Shown here: positions 8,909 to 17,681 of the stretch, piece after piece
Layout: every line of letters starts with the position of its first letter
Position numbering within the stretch: position 1 is the first letter of the stretch
Assembly (NCBI RefSeq): GCF_900116195.1
Contig: NZ_FOZW01000005.1
Span: forward strand, 62,001 to 126,000
Source: Alloyangia pacifica
GTDB lineage: Bacteria > Pseudomonadota > Alphaproteobacteria > Rhodobacterales > Rhodobacteraceae
DNA: 64,000 nt
Direction: 5' to 3'
The notes under the pieces: generated by a model
Databases searched by the model: none
The model's input: only the letters and a program-made list of their open reading frames with translations
Told to the model about the DNA's origin: nothing
Position numbers and translations under genes: made by a program

Positions 8909-9559
8909 TCAATTGACCTGCGACGCTTTCAGCGCCACGAGCTCGTAGTTTCCGTTGGTCCCGCTGAACACCAAGGTGGTGCCTTCGCGCCGTGCCAGCG
9001 CCACGTCGGACGCAGCCGCCAGCGTCTCGTCCCCGCTGCGCGCCTCGAAATCGAGAGACAGCGGGGCCTTGAGGGCAACCCAGTCGCCGCTCCCTTCGCC
9101 TACCCCCTCCAGCGCCACGCGCTTGGCGGCAGGGACGTAAAGGTCGACGGCCGGCTTGTCGGAGATGTTGTAGAACGTCAGGTCGGCCTGGGCCGGGCTG
9201 TGACCCAGCGGATCGGTGACCAGAACACCCTTGCCGTCTGCGGTGACCAACCAGCTGTTCCAGCTGCCCTTGGCAATCTCGGCAGTTCCGTCGATGCCCG
9301 CGGCAGAGACGTCGACCGTGCCGGGCTCTTCGATGGTCACATATGGAGAAACACCCTCCCCCAGGTCCGAGAAATTCTCGCCGGCGATGATGGCCGACGC
9401 ATCCCGCACGGCGACGACGCGCAGGTAGCCCGCGTCGGGATTTGCGGCGTTGTCATACAGCTGGGAGTCCTGCGCCGCCGCGGCCTGACCGAATACGATC
9501 ATGGCAATCGCGGAAGCTACAGTGCGGATTTTGGTCGAGGTGAAGTCGCTCATCTTCAT
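8909..9559 (-). CDS. algF: AlgF-like alginate O-acetylation protein
   Basis: A 216-residue periplasmic protein, the same length as Pseudomonas AlgF. A signal peptide ends near QAAAAQ, followed by AlgF-type content: LYDNAANPDAGYLRVV, then GSWNSWLVTADGKGVLVTDP, NISDKPAVDLYVPAAK and a closing GTNGNYELVALK. AlgF is needed for O-acetylation of mannuronate and is thought to bridge acetyl transfer between AlgI/AlgJ and AlgX. It overlaps algX by ATGA, so the two are probably translationally coupled. The family assignment rests on size, layout and context. Confidence 0.78.
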   Translation of the reverse strand: MKMSDFTSTKIRTVASAIAMIVFGQAAAAQDSQLYDNAANPDAGYLRVVAVRDASAIIAGENFSDLGEGVSPYVTIEEPGTVDVSAAGIDGTAEIAKGSWNSWLVTADGKGVLVTDPLGHSPAQADLTFYNISDKPAVDLYVPAAKRVALEGVGEGSGDWVALKAPLSLDFEARSGDETLAAASDVALARREGTTLVFSGTNGNYELVALKASQVN

Positions 9560-10923
9560 TCTCCAAAGTTGGGGCAGAGGCTCAGGCTTGCGCCGTTGGG
9601 GATGGGGCGATCGAAAGCAACCTTGATGCTCTCGATCGGCAGATCGACGTAGGGCCCGAGCCCCAGCCAGAAGTTTCCGGTCGCCCGCAGGCGGTCATCA
9701 CGGTTCGAGAAGTAGCGGCGCGACACGCCATCCGTGGTCACGAGGGTGAATTCCGCGTTCCGCGGCCCTTCGGACCCGAAGCGGGCCAGGATCGCATCAT
9801 CGGTGTCGAACGTCGCGCCACCGAGCTCCGCTTCGAGGGTTTCCGAGGTGGCGGTGACCTTGAGGGGATCGGAGCAGGCCGCGGAAGCAGCCGCCGTCAG
9901 TTCTTCGACCGGGCCTGTGCCGAACTGCAGCAGATCGGTGTAGATCGGGTTTTCCCAGACGATGAAGCGGGGGCGCTGCTCCAGATAGTCCTGCGACGTC
10001 AGATAGGAGATCAACGCCCCGTACTGGCCACCACCGGTCACAGCATAGTTCAGCACCTCGAGACCCGAGTATTGGGAAATCCAGCCCGCAAAGTTGTTGG
10101 TCGGGTTGTCCGAGAAGGACGTCCCCAGCAGAACGACCTGGCTCTGCTCTTCGGCATCCGCAAAGATGTCGAGCGGGCCGGCGTCGTCCTGCTCGGGGGT
10201 CGTGTCCGCATTGGTTTCAAAGCCCAAGGTTTCCACTTCGGGCAGGGGTTCACGACATTGGCGCTGCATCGCACGGCGCATGTTGGAAAAGCCTTCGAGC
10301 TCGCCGACCTGCCGCGTTTGATAGCTGCTCGGGGTAAGATCACCGTAGCCCGGGTGTTCGACGATCTGATCAGCCACGGCCCGCGCCGCACGGCGCGCGC
10401 CTTCAGAGGTCCAATGGTAGTCGGACCGGAAGAACAACGGCGTGTTTTCCGTCCCGTACTTGGCGACCTCCGCCGGATCGAATGTATCCAGCATCCGTGT
10501 CAGGAGGTCGGCGGTGACGACACCGCTCGCACGCAGGTTCTCGATTGACACCGCGTATTCGGCACGGGCCTTTTCGACGTCATACCCGGTGGTGACGAAC
10601 TTCGACGGGAGGTCTTCGGGCATGGCCTGCCCTTTCGTCGGCACCGGCGCGAAGATCAGGGTCGTGCCCTGCTCTTCCAGGGCGCGGGCGATGCGGGCGA
10701 CCGCATCAGCTGCGCGGTGGTTGATGATCTGTCCCATCGTGAGATCGGTCGCGACGCGATAGAACACGCCATCCTTGCCCTCTTCGGCACGCACCAGACT
10801 GGATTGTTCCAGGCCGGCACAGCCAAAGCTGGACTCTTGCGCAGCGGCCGCCGAAGCGGCCCCGCATAGCCCGAGCGCGACCATGGCGAAAACGGTCAGA
10901 TTGGAACGGTGAGTGAGGGTCAT
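9556..10923 (-). CDS. algX: AlgX-like alginate O-acetyltransferase
   Basis: A 455-residue periplasmic SGNH-fold acetyltransferase (AlgX about 474). A signal peptide ends near ASAAAAQE. The catalytic set is visible: Asp168 and His170 in SDYHWTSEGARR, and Ser269 in LLGTSFSDNP. The C-terminal part (about residues 345-455) corresponds to the carbohydrate-binding module of AlgX, with SRRYFSNRDDRLRATGNFW. AlgX places acetyl groups on the C2/C3 hydroxyls of mannuronate in the periplasm, protecting the polymer from epimerisation and lysis. It overlaps both neighbours by ATGA. Of the two SGNH proteins here, this one has the longer C-terminus and is best assigned to AlgX. Confidence 0.82.
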   Translation of the reverse strand: MTLTHRSNLTVFAMVALGLCGAASAAAAQESSFGCAGLEQSSLVRAEEGKDGVFYRVATDLTMGQIINHRAADAVARIARALEEQGTTLIFAPVPTKGQAMPEDLPSKFVTTGYDVEKARAEYAVSIENLRASGVVTADLLTRMLDTFDPAEVAKYGTENTPLFFRSDYHWTSEGARRAARAVADQIVEHPGYGDLTPSSYQTRQVGELEGFSNMRRAMQRQCREPLPEVETLGFETNADTTPEQDDAGPLDIFADAEEQSQVVLLGTSFSDNPTNNFAGWISQYSGLEVLNYAVTGGGQYGALISYLTSQDYLEQRPRFIVWENPIYTDLLQFGTGPVEELTAAASAACSDPLKVTATSETLEAELGGATFDTDDAILARFGSEGPRNAEFTLVTTDGVSRRYFSNRDDRLRATGNFWLGLGPYVDLPIESIKVAFDRPIPNGASLSLCPNFGE

Positions 10924-11738
10924 TCGATTTCCCCTGCCTGATCAGATTGCATTTGGCGAAGCAGGTTTTGTCCCAGCGCAACCATTCCCAGATCGTTCAC
11001 CGAACCGGCAAGGTTGATGGCTTCCTTGGTGCCTTCGATATCGCGCGCCGCGATCTTCTGGCGGACGATCAGCTCGATGGCATCATTCTGCCCGTCGGCT
11101 GCCGCCATGCGTGCATAGCGCTCGCTCTTCTCGGTATCGGTCGTTCCGAAGACGTCGCCGTCCTGCCAGGCGCGGGCAAGCCGTGCCGCCGCTTTGGCTT
11201 CGCCGTTGCTGGCCGCAAACTCGAGCGCATTGCCGATGCTGCGCAAACGGGCCGGCTGGTTCTCGAACGCATTGGCCTCGAGCCCGACATCGAGCGCATC
11301 AACGAGCCGGGACGTCGCGAAAAGGCGTCCGCTGATCACGGAAGTGGCGTAGTAATGCGCAATGTCGGACGCCAGCTCGGGACGGTCCATCGCCTCGAGC
11401 TTCTGACCAACGGCCCATGCCGCGAGCCCGTCGCCCGCATCCGCGAGGTTCCGAAGCCGTCCGTAGCTTACATGCCGGTCTTCAAGCATGTCGCGGCGGG
11501 TCTGTCGCAACCGGGCGCTCGGCAGCTCCCGTGTCGCATTGATACCGAATGGCGATGAAATGCTCTCCCCGCTGGCCGGGCTGACCATGAGGCCGAAGCC
11601 CAGACCAACGAGGAGAAGCACCACACCCGACCTTGAGCGAAGACCGGTCGGATTATTCCGACAAGTAGACCGGGTGTGTTCGGGAAAGGAGGACCATGTC
11701 GCGACGGTCCGATGGGTCAGGATTGTCTCAGTCGACAT
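10920..11738 (-). CDS. Membrane-anchored Sel1-repeat protein of the alg cluster
   Basis: 272 residues. A basic N-terminal stretch (1-36) is followed by one transmembrane or signal-anchor segment (about 38-52, VVLLLVGLGFGLMVS). The rest is an Ala-rich helical domain with Sel1-like units such as GEAKAAARLARAWQDGDVFG and KSERYARMAAADGQ. No counterpart exists in the classical Pseudomonas alg operon apart from the Sel1 fold of AlgK. It overlaps algJ by 11 bases and algX by 4, so it is firmly embedded in the operon. It may be a second scaffold linking the inner-membrane and periplasmic parts of the machine (inference). Confidence 0.65.
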   Translation of the reverse strand: MSTETILTHRTVATWSSFPEHTRSTCRNNPTGLRSRSGVVLLLVGLGFGLMVSPASGESISSPFGINATRELPSARLRQTRRDMLEDRHVSYGRLRNLADAGDGLAAWAVGQKLEAMDRPELASDIAHYYATSVISGRLFATSRLVDALDVGLEANAFENQPARLRSIGNALEFAASNGEAKAAARLARAWQDGDVFGTTDTEKSERYARMAAADGQNDAIELIVRQKIAARDIEGTKEAINLAGSVNDLGMVALGQNLLRQMQSDQAGEIE

Positions 11739-12993
11739 GGGTTTCTCCTTTGTTGTTCAGATCGAGCGAGGCCAGTTGGCCGGTCTGCCCTGCGGCGTCG
11801 GTCAAGGCAGCCTGCAGGGTCTCTGCGATCTGCAGGCTCGTCGGCGCGTCCGCGTCGATGCGCGCCAACTCGTCGGTCAGCATGCCACCCGCGAGGATCG
11901 CCTGATCCTTCTGGGCCTCTTCCGGTTCCCAGATGCCGGGGTCGGACAGGTAGCGGACGGGAATTTCCCAGATGACGCGCTGCGGAGGCGCATCGCGGAA
12001 CGCAGGGTCGGCGAGCATCTTGAGGAAGGGCTTCACGGGGCCGCGCCCCTCTTCGGCATAGTTCACGATGTCGCTCTGCATCGCGATCTTGAGGCTTTCC
12101 TGAAAGGACCAGTCCGGGTTCGCCGAATAGGACGTCCCGACCAGCACAGTCGGCAGGGCAGAGGCCGCAAAGAGATCATCACCAGAGCCGAAGATATCCT
12201 CCCCATTGTCCGCCGCGGCGGCCTCGGCCTTGAACAGGCGTGCCGTTTCTTCCTTGAGACCGATTGCGTTGGCGTAATTCTCGGTGGTGATGAACTTGGT
12301 CAGATCCCCATGGAACGCGACCGTCCCGGTTTCGACAGGCTCGAACACGGCGTCGCCGCTCGGAAGGTCGGCAGCGATCGCCCGCGCCACCGCTGCCGCG
12401 CCGTCGCGTGTCCAGTGCGTGTCGGACGCGTAGAAGACCTGCGAGACCTCGGCTTCGATCACCAGCGCGGTCCGGCTGTCGACGGTGTCGATGCCCATCG
12501 CACGCAGCGAGGCCAGCACCTCGTCGTAGCGGGCTTCCAGATCATTGGCCATCGACGGGTTGCGGGTTTCATCGCGGTAAATGTCGGCCTTGCCTGCAAG
12601 CGGAACGATCGTAAGAGCGACGCCCATTTCGCGCAGCGTCTCTTCCAGGACCTCGATGCGGGCGAGGCTCGCCGAAAGCGGCTCCGGCATCGAGCGTGCT
12701 TCTTCGGCGGTGAACAGCCAGCCGTCGCGGCCGGGCACCACACCCTCCTTGCCTTCTCCCAGCGCCAGCCAGCGCCCGGCGCCGACGATCCCGGAGGCAA
12801 AGTCTCGATGCGGCAGTGCATCGCTCCACGTCGAGTCGATGGCGGCGGTTGCCTTTCCGTCGAACCAGGATCTGGCTGTCCAATGCGCCTGCTCTATCCG
12901 CGCCCCGACGTTCGGCAGCGCTTCCGAGGCACTCCACGCCGAGTAGGCGACGAGAGCTGCGGGTATGGCCATGCGTGCTATCGTTACGATCAT
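11728..12993 (-). CDS. algJ: AlgJ-like alginate O-acetyltransferase
   Basis: 421 residues with an N-terminal signal-anchor (about 4-20) and an SGNH-type acetyltransferase domain. Asp191 and His193 lie in SDTHWTRDGAA and the nucleophile is Ser288 in LVGTSYSANPD; spacing and order match Pseudomonas AlgJ. AlgJ works with the membrane protein AlgI and AlgF to supply or shuttle acetyl groups for polymer modification in the periplasm. It starts 10 bases after the algI stop and overlaps the small Sel1 gene. It lacks the C-terminal extension of the AlgX-like protein. Confidence 0.82.
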   Translation of the reverse strand: MIVTIARMAIPAALVAYSAWSASEALPNVGARIEQAHWTARSWFDGKATAAIDSTWSDALPHRDFASGIVGAGRWLALGEGKEGVVPGRDGWLFTAEEARSMPEPLSASLARIEVLEETLREMGVALTIVPLAGKADIYRDETRNPSMANDLEARYDEVLASLRAMGIDTVDSRTALVIEAEVSQVFYASDTHWTRDGAAAVARAIAADLPSGDAVFEPVETGTVAFHGDLTKFITTENYANAIGLKEETARLFKAEAAAADNGEDIFGSGDDLFAASALPTVLVGTSYSANPDWSFQESLKIAMQSDIVNYAEEGRGPVKPFLKMLADPAFRDAPPQRVIWEIPVRYLSDPGIWEPEEAQKDQAILAGGMLTDELARIDADAPTSLQIAETLQAALTDAAGQTGQLASLDLNNKGETHVD

Positions 12994-13003
12994 AGGTCTC
13001 GCC

Positions 13004-14482
13004 TCAGAACTGGAAGTAGAGGAAGGGGGTGGAAGAGGCTTCGGCGATGCGGAGAACGCAGGCGACCAGCAGAACTGCGATCACCAAGCTGGACAGAACC
13101 GCGCCCAGGGTATTGGTCGAAGCGACGCTGGCCGCGCCTCCCGATCCGGCCACCTCGGGGGCGCCGCCGCCCATCGTGCCGCCCGGTGCACTGGCCCAGA
13201 TGGACCGCACCCAGAGGTTCAACCTCGGCTCGAAGGCAGCGATCAGCAGCGCGATGCACAGGAAGATCAGCTGTTCGGTCCGGATCTGCACCGCGATGTC
13301 GAAGGGCATCACCATGCCGTGCAGTCCGACCATGCCCGCGAACACATCCAAGGCCTGCCCCATGTCCGCCGCCCGGAAGAACACCCAGCCGATCAGCACC
13401 ACCAGAAGGGTGCGCGCCAGCGACAGGGGGCCATCCCCGCGCGGCACGAAGCGCGCACGTTCCAGGGCCAGCCAGGTTCCGTGCCACACCCCCCAGACCA
13501 GGAAGGTCCAGTTTGCGCCGTGCCACATGCCACCCAGCACCATCACGATCCACAGGTTGAAGTAGGTCCGGGCAGTGCCGTGACGGTTGCCGCCGAGCGG
13601 GATGTAGAGATAGTCGCGCAGCCAGACCGACAGCGAGATGTGCCACCGGCGCCAGAACTCGGTGATCGACCGCGAGATATAGGGCGTCGCAAAGTTCTCG
13701 GTGAAGCGGAAGCCCATCATCATGCCGAGGCCGATCGCCATGTCGGAGTAGCCCGAGAAGTCGAAGTAGAGCTGCAGCATGTAGGCCACGGCGCCGAGCC
13801 AGGCGAGCGGGGAGGCCGGGTCAGGATTGTTGAAAGCCAGGTCCGCCAGCGGTGCCACGGCATCGGCCAACAGGACCTTCTTGGACAGGCCGATCACGAA
13901 GCGCGCCATGCCGTCGGTGAACATCTCGGACGTATGGCGACGGTCGCGAAACTGGTCGGCGAGATCCTTGAAGCGCAGGATGGGTCCGGCGATCAGCTGC
14001 GGGAACAGCGCGATGAAGGCCGCGAAGTCGATCAGGCCGGTGTCCGCCGGCGCGTCCTTGCGCCATACATCGACGAGGTAGGAAATCGACTGGAACACAT
14101 AGAAGCTGACGCCGATCGGCAGGATGATCTGCCAGTGAAAGCCGATCTGATCCGGCGTTGTTCCGAACGCTCCGGTCAGACTGTCCATGAAGAAGCCGAG
14201 ATACTTGAAGATCCCCAGCACACCGAGATTGCCGACGAGACCCAGAACCAGCCACGGCTTTGCCCGCCCCTCGTCCCGACGCTTGTCGACCATGCGCCCG
14301 CAGATCCAGGTGAAGACCGTGGTCGCGATGAGCAGGAACAAAAAGTCGATCCGCCACCAGCCATAGAAGCCGTAGCTGCCCAGAAGGATTGTAAGGTTAC
14401 GACCTTTGGACGGCGTCAGGTAGTAGGCCACCAGAAAGAGCGGCAGAAAGAGGAAGAGGAAGGTTTCGGAAGCGAAGACCAT
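13004..14482 (-). CDS. algI: AlgI-like MBOAT O-acyltransferase
   Basis: A 492-residue polytopic inner-membrane protein of the MBOAT family. It begins with the typical MVFASETFLFLFLPLFLVAY. The conserved core includes GVSFYVFQSISYLVDVWR, DFSGYSDMAIGLGMMMGF, RRWHISLSVWLRDYLYIPLG and the MBOAT histidines His321 in GGMWHGANW and His334 in GVWHG. AlgI moves an acetyl group from a cytoplasmic donor across the membrane for AlgJ/AlgX. The length matches AlgI, and all hallmark residues are present. The gene starts 2 bases after the stop of the algG-like gene. Confidence 0.93.
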   Translation of the reverse strand: MVFASETFLFLFLPLFLVAYYLTPSKGRNLTILLGSYGFYGWWRIDFLFLLIATTVFTWICGRMVDKRRDEGRAKPWLVLGLVGNLGVLGIFKYLGFFMDSLTGAFGTTPDQIGFHWQIILPIGVSFYVFQSISYLVDVWRKDAPADTGLIDFAAFIALFPQLIAGPILRFKDLADQFRDRRHTSEMFTDGMARFVIGLSKKVLLADAVAPLADLAFNNPDPASPLAWLGAVAYMLQLYFDFSGYSDMAIGLGMMMGFRFTENFATPYISRSITEFWRRWHISLSVWLRDYLYIPLGGNRHGTARTYFNLWIVMVLGGMWHGANWTFLVWGVWHGTWLALERARFVPRGDGPLSLARTLLVVLIGWVFFRAADMGQALDVFAGMVGLHGMVMPFDIAVQIRTEQLIFLCIALLIAAFEPRLNLWVRSIWASAPGGTMGGGAPEVAGSGGAASVASTNTLGAVLSSLVIAVLLVACVLRIAEASSTPFLYFQF

Positions 14483-14484
14483 TG

Positions 14485-16152
14485 TCAGATCCCTTCACAC
14501 GCGGTGGATGCGGCCTGCCGTGTGCCGTTGGAGAAGTTGAAAGATTGATTTTCCTTGCGCGCCGCCAGCCATGGGCTCTGGTTCAGGCCCAGCTCCCCCC
14601 CCAGAAGACGGGGCATCTGGTTCGGCAGCCGGTTGCCTTTCAGCGTGAGGTCGGACAGCCCCGCGCCGCGCACGCCTTCGCGATTGCGCCCGATCAGGTT
14701 GCTCGCGAGAGCCAGCTTGCTTCCCGGCAATTGGTCCGACATCGCAACACCCGCCGCGCCGTTGAACAGCGCAACGTTCCGACGTGCTTCGACATCACCG
14801 GTCCGGCTCAGTTCGATGCCATTGCCGCCGGATGCCAGGACGAGGTTCGAGGTCAGCTCGCTGCAGGTTGTGCCGCGCAATTCGATCCCGGCCCCCGCGG
14901 CGCTGGCGACCACGTTTCCGTCGATTGTCAGCGACCGGCTGAAACCGTCGATCAGAATGCCTTTGCCCTTGGCCGAGGCGATTGTGTTTCTTTCGATGTG
15001 CGCTTCCGAGAGGTTCCTCAGGTGCATCGCCGCATAGAGACCGGGCGTCGTCATGCGGTTGCCTGAAACAAGCGCCCGCGGGCTGTCTTCGACCTTCAGG
15101 CCGCCAGCGTATTGCCCTGCAAAATCATTGCCGCTCACGACGGTGTCCTGAACGCCGCTGACTGCGACCAGATGGACGTCGTCGAACCGGCTGTTGAGAA
15201 TGCGGGACGTCTGATCCGGCCGGTACAGCAGCCCGGCGGAAATCGAGAGCCCCGACATGCTGTCGGCCTGTCCGGCATCCCGGTCCGAAACGGCGCCAAG
15301 GCCAACAAAGCGGGCATGGTTCGACCGGAAGACGCCCTGCCCCGCCACCGCGACAAACGGTGCGAAATGTGAGACCCGAGGGTTGTGCGATGTGGTCGAC
15401 GCGATCGTTGCGCCATCGACCGACATTTCACCAAATGCGAGCAGGTATGCGCCGTCTTCACGCGACAAATAAAGAGCCTCGCCCTCGCTGAGCTGCAGGC
15501 TGGCCCCCGGCCAGATCACCAGCGGTCGCGTCAGGATGACGCCGCTTTGCGCACGGATGATCCCCGGTGTCCGAGCCTCAACCAAGCCGTCGATCGTCGC
15601 CGCGCCCTTTTCGAGGTAGATGGCGTCATCACCGTCCGATGCGGACTCGATTGCTCCGGTCGCGACCGGACCCGACAGCGACGTGAAGCGGGTCAGGGCC
15701 AGGGCCGCGGAACCTGTCGAGACCTCCGGCACCCCCGAAATGGTCGGGAATGCCACACTTTGCGACGGCGCGTGCTCCGTCGTATCACCGCCGTCCCCTT
15801 CGAGGCCGAGCTCGCCCCACAGGAGGCGCGCACCTTCCCGAAGGCTGTTCGCGTCGGAGGACTGGGACAGAGCCGACAGATCGCCGGAGGAAACCCCCGG
15901 GAGCACGAGGCCCGTGAGACGATCGCTCGACAGAGCGCCAAGCGACGCAGCCGCCGGTTTGCGAGCCTCCATTTGAAGGCTCGGTTTGGGCGTGGTCACG
16001 ATCGGCACCAATCTCTCGGCGGCCAGAGCAGCTGTGCCGCCGAAGACCACCGCGGTTCCGATCATCAAGCCCATGAGAACCCCACAGGTCCCTTGGCGGG
16101 CGCGGGCCGCGCCGATCATGGAGGGCGGCATGGGGGACAATCGCTGCTGCAT
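14485..16152 (-). CDS. algG: AlgG-like periplasmic beta-helix protein, DPHD motif absent
   Basis: 555 residues: a signal/anchor segment (about 20-45), a low-complexity linker (about 50-150), then a right-handed beta-helix (about 165-515) with repeats like LYLSREDGAYLLAFG and AGIELRGTTCSELTSNLVLA. Position, length and fold match AlgG, which epimerises mannuronate to guluronate and protects polymer in the periplasm. The active AlgG motif DPHD is not found; the best corresponding place reads GLYAAMHLRN (371-380). It is therefore either a structural homologue without epimerase activity or a different enzyme. ATG at 16152 is preferred over GTG at 16155, with GGAGG 8 bases upstream. Confidence 0.68.
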   Translation of the reverse strand: MQQRLSPMPPSMIGAARARQGTCGVLMGLMIGTAVVFGGTAALAAERLVPIVTTPKPSLQMEARKPAAASLGALSSDRLTGLVLPGVSSGDLSALSQSSDANSLREGARLLWGELGLEGDGGDTTEHAPSQSVAFPTISGVPEVSTGSAALALTRFTSLSGPVATGAIESASDGDDAIYLEKGAATIDGLVEARTPGIIRAQSGVILTRPLVIWPGASLQLSEGEALYLSREDGAYLLAFGEMSVDGATIASTTSHNPRVSHFAPFVAVAGQGVFRSNHARFVGLGAVSDRDAGQADSMSGLSISAGLLYRPDQTSRILNSRFDDVHLVAVSGVQDTVVSGNDFAGQYAGGLKVEDSPRALVSGNRMTTPGLYAAMHLRNLSEAHIERNTIASAKGKGILIDGFSRSLTIDGNVVASAAGAGIELRGTTCSELTSNLVLASGGNGIELSRTGDVEARRNVALFNGAAGVAMSDQLPGSKLALASNLIGRNREGVRGAGLSDLTLKGNRLPNQMPRLLGGELGLNQSPWLAARKENQSFNFSNGTRQAASTACEGI

Positions 16153-16172
16153 CACTCTTTCCTCCCGGGCGA

Positions 16173-17678
16173 TCAGGCCGCGCCGAGCGTTCCGTTGGGA
16201 GCGCTGCGGGTCGTCAGGTCGTCGAGCTTCGCCTCGATCTGGCCAAGCTCCTCGATCTCGGCTTCGGTCTTCGCGACCTCGACAGCTTGCTCGGCAAGCG
16301 CCTTCAGCTCGGGGACGGTGACATGCAGCAGGAGGAAGGGTTCTTCACCGTCATTGACCAGCGGCATGGAGTAGTCCGGATCGATGACTACGGAGACCCC
16401 TGCATTCAGGCGCTTGACGCCGGTGGGCAGTTCGCATTCGGCATTCCCCGAAACCGCCGTCAGGATCGAGAGCCCGTGGCCGGTCCCGTTCACCATCAGC
16501 TTGCCGCCCTTTTCAACGCTCAGCATGTCCATTTCGTAGCTGCCGGTATCTCGCAAACGCTCGATCTGGCCCCACGGCATGTCACGGCGGCGGTGGCTGG
16601 AAACCTCGACCCGCTTGCGCTCCTTGAGCTGCTCGACGATCTTCTTGACGTCCTGGCTATGGTCGCGGCTTGCCAGCAGCAGCGCGTCCGCCGTGTCGAC
16701 AACGATCACATCATCAAGACCGATCACGGCGACCAGGCGATCCTCGGAGCGGATCAGCGAATTGGAGGTCTCGTGGGTGATGACATCACCCTGGGTGACA
16801 TTGCCGTTGCCGGCCTTTTCGGAAATCGAATGAACGGAGTTCCACGCACCAACGTCGTCCCACTTGATCCCCGGCAGCGGTGCCAGCGAAATGCGGTCGG
16901 AGCGTTCAAAGATCAGACGTTCAGTCGGTTCATTCGACGACCGGACAAAGGCCAGCTCCTCGAGGATCGACGCACCAAGCTCATCGAAATGCGCCTTGGC
17001 CACCGCTTCGGAGACGGCCGCAAGCGTGCCCTGGTCGTAGCGGGCAAATTCGCTGACCAGCAGATCGGCGCGCAGCATGGAGATGCCCGAAGCCCAATAG
17101 GACCCGCCTGCATCCAGCAGCGCCGTCGCGTCTTCCAGAGGCGGCTTCTCGATGAACTTCGAAACGTGGTGCAGACCGGCGTAATTTCCGAAGGCACCGC
17201 CATCGGTGATGTAGCCGTAGCCCGTTTCTGGATAGCTGGGCTCGACACCGAAGGTGATGATGCGGCCGTTGTCGGCAGCATCTGCCATCGACATGATGAT
17301 GCGGTTGATGTCGCCGGTGATGATGTGATCGGACGGCAGAACCAGCAGCAGAGCGTCCGGATCATTGCGTAGCGCAAAGAGCGCTGCCGCCAGTACCGCC
17401 GGGCCCGTGTTCCGGCCGATCGGCTCACCGACGATGGTCGCATCCATGCCGATGCTGCGCATCTGGCGTGCCACGATGGCCGTCTGCTTGGCATTCGTCA
17501 CGACGATCGGGTCCCCGAACCCTTCGACGTGATGGCGCAGCATGGTTTCCTGAAAGAACGTGTTGGAGCCGGCCCCGTTGACGGACTGGAACTGCTTGGG
17601 CTGATCGATACGCGACATCGGCCAGAGGCGTGAGCCCATGCCCCCGCAAAGGATCGTCGGAATGATACGATGGGTCAT
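16173..17678 (-). CDS. algA: Mannose-1-phosphate guanylyltransferase with degenerate isomerase domain
   Basis: 501 residues. The N-terminal guanylyltransferase domain (1-350) is intact: CGGMGSRLWPMSR with PKQF at 11-30, PSDHII at 115-120, FIEKP at 175-179 and WDDVGAW at 273-279. It makes GDP-mannose from mannose-1-phosphate and GTP. The C-terminal cupin of bifunctional AlgA normally holds a His-rich metal site (QMHHHRAEHW type); here MPWG (367-370) is present but the site reads GGKLMVNGTGHGLS, so phosphomannose isomerase activity is probably lost. A charged helical tail (about 455-490) follows. The start lies 3 bases after the alg44 stop. It would feed GDP-mannose to the dehydrogenase encoded in the same operon. 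Confidence 0.85.
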   Translation of the reverse strand: MTHRIIPTILCGGMGSRLWPMSRIDQPKQFQSVNGAGSNTFFQETMLRHHVEGFGDPIVVTNAKQTAIVARQMRSIGMDATIVGEPIGRNTGPAVLAAALFALRNDPDALLLVLPSDHIITGDINRIIMSMADAADNGRIITFGVEPSYPETGYGYITDGGAFGNYAGLHHVSKFIEKPPLEDATALLDAGGSYWASGISMLRADLLVSEFARYDQGTLAAVSEAVAKAHFDELGASILEELAFVRSSNEPTERLIFERSDRISLAPLPGIKWDDVGAWNSVHSISEKAGNGNVTQGDVITHETSNSLIRSEDRLVAVIGLDDVIVVDTADALLLASRDHSQDVKKIVEQLKERKRVEVSSHRRRDMPWGQIERLRDTGSYEMDMLSVEKGGKLMVNGTGHGLSILTAVSGNAECELPTGVKRLNAGVSVVIDPDYSMPLVNDGEEPFLLLHVTVPELKALAEQAVEVAKTEAEIEELGQIEAKLDDLTTRSAPNGTLGAA

Positions 17679-17681
17679 TTG

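Noticed and set aside
11488-13560. 690-residue open frame on the plus strand
   Set aside because: It is antisense to algJ and algI, with low-complexity Arg-rich content; the minus-strand genes have clear families.
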